DNA of 6,850 nucleotides, from positions 20,924 through 27,773 of the forward strand of contig CAJODU010000019.1 in NCBI GenBank assembly GCA_905233325.1. Direction: 5' to 3'. This document shows, one piece after another, positions 5,594 through 6,850 of this stretch. Below the pieces are notes generated by a model. That model had not been told where the DNA came from and did not search any database. It was given only the letters and a program-made list of their open reading frames with translations. Within the stretch, counting starts at the first letter, position 1; every line of letters starts with the position of its first letter. The position numbers and the translations under genes are program-made. This DNA comes from an uncultured Selenomonadaceae bacterium. Lineage in GTDB: Bacteria; Bacillota; Negativicutes; Selenomonadales; Selenomonadaceae.

Positions 5594-6672
5594 TATGCCG
5601 TTGCTCCTTCCTTTTGTTGTTGTTCTAATTCTTCTTCAAATTGCTCATGTTGATATTCTTCTTCTGTTATTTGTACGCCTTGTTGCATTACGCTATCTCT
5701 GAGCTCCTTGCTGTATTCAATATTCAAATCTACGTTGAACATATGCTTGGCTACTTTTTTCATAAATTCTTGTAAGTCCTTAGATAGCTCCATTGATGTC
5801 TGAATAGTGCAATCTGCTGTTATATCGTTCCATTCAATCTGTTCCATCTTTTCACCCCATTTTTTCGTTAAACGTTTAACTAACTTTTTGTACTCATCAG
5901 TGTTACCAATTACTCTTTTTATCTTTTTTTCATTACTCTCTGTGTCGTTGCTGTTGACTATACTTTTGGCTTCCTCATAGATGGATTTTTCTTTATTCGT
6001 GTCCGTGTACTTTCCAATTTGAGCAAGGAATAGGTTTTTCATTTCAGCTACATAGGCTTTGGCCTTTGCAGGATTATTCTTGTTTAGGTCTGTTAATTCT
6101 TGGGCTTCTTTATACTTCATTTCATTACGCCCGATGAATAGAAACTTGTAGAAGAAGTCGTCTAATTCTAGGAGCTTATGGGCAGTTAAAATGTATTTTT
6201 CATTGACTCCGCTCTTATTGGCAACTTTCTCTGAGGTTCTGCCTTTTTTATCAGCATTAGCTTTTTTGCCGGCTTTTTGTATCTGTGCGCTTTGTTGTTG
6301 ACATTCATTCCAGTATTTTTTGACTGCTTCTATCGCAAGCTGCATGGGAGTGAAGTTCTTGTGATATGTTTGAGTGGATCGGTGTTGCTTCGCTACTTCA
6401 AGAGTTACTTCTTTGACTGGCAGGTTGCCGTGTTTCCATTTACCAGCTTCTTTTAGTTCTTTGCATAATCGGTATCTGAGGTTGCCATCGACTATTAAAG
6501 GCGTTCCTTTCTCGTCTGTAGTGACAACAATAGGATTTAACAGACCTTTCTCAATTAAGCTCTGACGTATTAGATTGCGATCAGCTATCGTTGATTTGGG
6601 TAGAGAATCGGGATCATACGGATCAACATTAATCTCGGCATTTTCGATCTGCTCTAAAACACTTTGTGACAT
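5593..6672 (-). CDS. ParB/Srx-fold domain protein of phage or island type
   Basis: A 359-residue soluble protein. Residues ~15-95 form a ParB N-terminal (sulfiredoxin-like) domain: IRQSLIEKGLLNPIVV (a helix, then the G-L-x-x-PIVV strand), then PLIVDGNLRYRLCKEL (58-73), the ParB-box equivalent, and LPVKEV. Residues ~106-170 look like the ParB/KorB-type helix-turn-helix: NFTPMQLAIEAVKKY, a basic Lys/Gln-rich linker, then GRTSEKVANKSGVNEKYI. Residues 180-280 are charged and largely helical, and the last ~25 residues are a Glu/Gln-rich tail. No parA gene is adjacent, so chromosome partition is unlikely. ParB-domain proteins beside DNA methyltransferases are common in phages of Bacillota, where their job is poorly known (DNA binding, nuclease or regulator). 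ATG 6672 is preceded by AAAGAAGGT (6680-6688) at eight bases. It is the first gene of a two-gene operon and overlaps the methyltransferase by one base. Confidence 0.82.
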   Translation of the reverse strand: MSQSVLEQIENAEINVDPYDPDSLPKSTIADRNLIRQSLIEKGLLNPIVVTTDEKGTPLIVDGNLRYRLCKELKEAGKWKHGNLPVKEVTLEVAKQHRSTQTYHKNFTPMQLAIEAVKKYWNECQQQSAQIQKAGKKANADKKGRTSEKVANKSGVNEKYILTAHKLLELDDFFYKFLFIGRNEMKYKEAQELTDLNKNNPAKAKAYVAEMKNLFLAQIGKYTDTNKEKSIYEEAKSIVNSNDTESNEKKIKRVIGNTDEYKKLVKRLTKKWGEKMEQIEWNDITADCTIQTSMELSKDLQEFMKKVAKHMFNVDLNIEYSKELRDSVMQQGVQITEEEYQHEQFEEELEQQQKEGATA

Positions 6673-6691
6673 AAAATGTACCTTCTTTCTG

Positions 6692-6703
6692 AGCCTTTCG
6701 GCT
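6692..6703 (-). promoter_or_regulatory. Small leader hairpin with GAAA tetraloop upstream of the ParB-like gene
   Basis: On the - strand the leader contains AGCC-GAAA-GGCT, a four-base-pair stem capped by a stable GNRA tetraloop, ending three bases before the AAAGAAGGT ribosome site. It is too short for a riboswitch; it could stabilise the transcript or tune access to the ribosome site. Confidence 0.4.
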
Positions 6704-6740
6704 ACAAAATTTAATCAGCAGCGTCAACTACTGTGCATAT

Positions 6741-6792
6741 GTTTTATCACGAGAAAGTCAAAATGTCAAGGTTTTTTCTAAAAAAATTTTTT
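6741..6792 (-). promoter_or_regulatory. Strong sigma-A promoter of the ParB-like / methyltransferase operon
   Basis: On the - strand TTGACA (6764-6769, perfect -35) is followed by a 17-base spacer and TAAAAC (6741-6746, 4 of 6), with TG placed as an extended -10. Directly upstream of the -35, after CC, lies A6-G-A-T7-A6 (6772-6792 read in reverse), which fits the UP-element pattern of A-tract, T-tract and A-tract. The predicted transcript starts near 6734, giving a leader of about 60 bases before ATG 6672. Confidence 0.8.
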
Positions 6793-6796
6793 CAGA

Positions 6797-6837
6797 ATAT
6801 AAAAAAAGAGGAGATTGCCGTAACTACGGGCTTATAT
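6797..6837. other. Nested inverted repeats at the right edge of unclear role
   Basis: CCGT-AACT-ACGG (6818-6829) lies inside a pair ATATAA (6797-6802) / TTATAT (6832-6837). Leftward, a run of seven T residues follows the inner hairpin only after nine bases, so it is a poor intrinsic terminator. A leftward frame from the window edge ends at TAG 6824-6826 (eight residues visible), so this could be the 3' end and terminator of the next gene. Too little sequence is available to decide. Confidence 0.25.
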
Positions 6838-6850
6838 CAAAATAGACCTT

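Noticed and set aside
6763..6850. A + strand frame opening at ATG 6763 and running off the right edge (29 codons visible)
   Set aside because: Its start lies on the -35 of the strong leftward promoter, its first codons are the A/T tracts of the UP-like element, and it has no good ribosome site. The frame is too short to support a gene, although a divergent gene starting here cannot be fully excluded.

Overview
The window is AT-rich bacterial DNA with strong Shine-Dalgarno sites, GTG/TTG starts and Gram-positive-type codon use. It looks like a member of the Bacillota. The secreted-protein style (Lys-rich signal peptides, a periplasmic-type cyclohexadienyl dehydratase-like protein) would fit a diderm class such as Negativicutes, but that placement is a guess.

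Left part (1-3097, all + strand): four tightly spaced genes that look like host chromosome. They are the 3' end of a solute-binding/PheC-like protein, a BASS-family 10-TM transporter whose start overlaps the previous stop, a secreted HAD-superfamily acid phosphatase, and a secreted VanX/DdpX-type D-Ala-D-Ala dipeptidase. All four handle small molecules at or across the cell envelope and probably form one transcription unit whose promoter lies upstream of the window.

Junction (3098-3193): a perfect 8-bp-arm hairpin that reads as an intrinsic terminator in the leftward direction, followed by a tandem 12-bp repeat with a third degenerate copy running into the end of the integrase gene. This is where I would place one end (attL or attR) of an integrated element.

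Right part (3194-6850, all - strand): the end of a mobile element, probably a prophage or related island. It carries a complete tyrosine integrase with its own promoter. Beyond a separate terminator lies a two-gene operon made of a ParB/Srx-fold protein and an unusual C5-cytosine DNA methyltransferase, translationally coupled by a TAATG overlap. The operon has an excellent promoter (UP-element-like A/T tracts, TTGACA, 17-bp spacer, extended -10) and a short structured leader. No restriction endonuclease, excisionase or repressor is visible, and the element continues past the right edge.

The most interesting part is the ParB-like/methyltransferase pair. The methyltransferase has an atypical catalytic motif (CCT instead of PCQ), a very short gap between motifs VIII and X, and a C-terminal domain carrying motifs that I would expect inside the target-recognition region of phage enzymes. 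No stretch longer than 300 bases lacks a gene.
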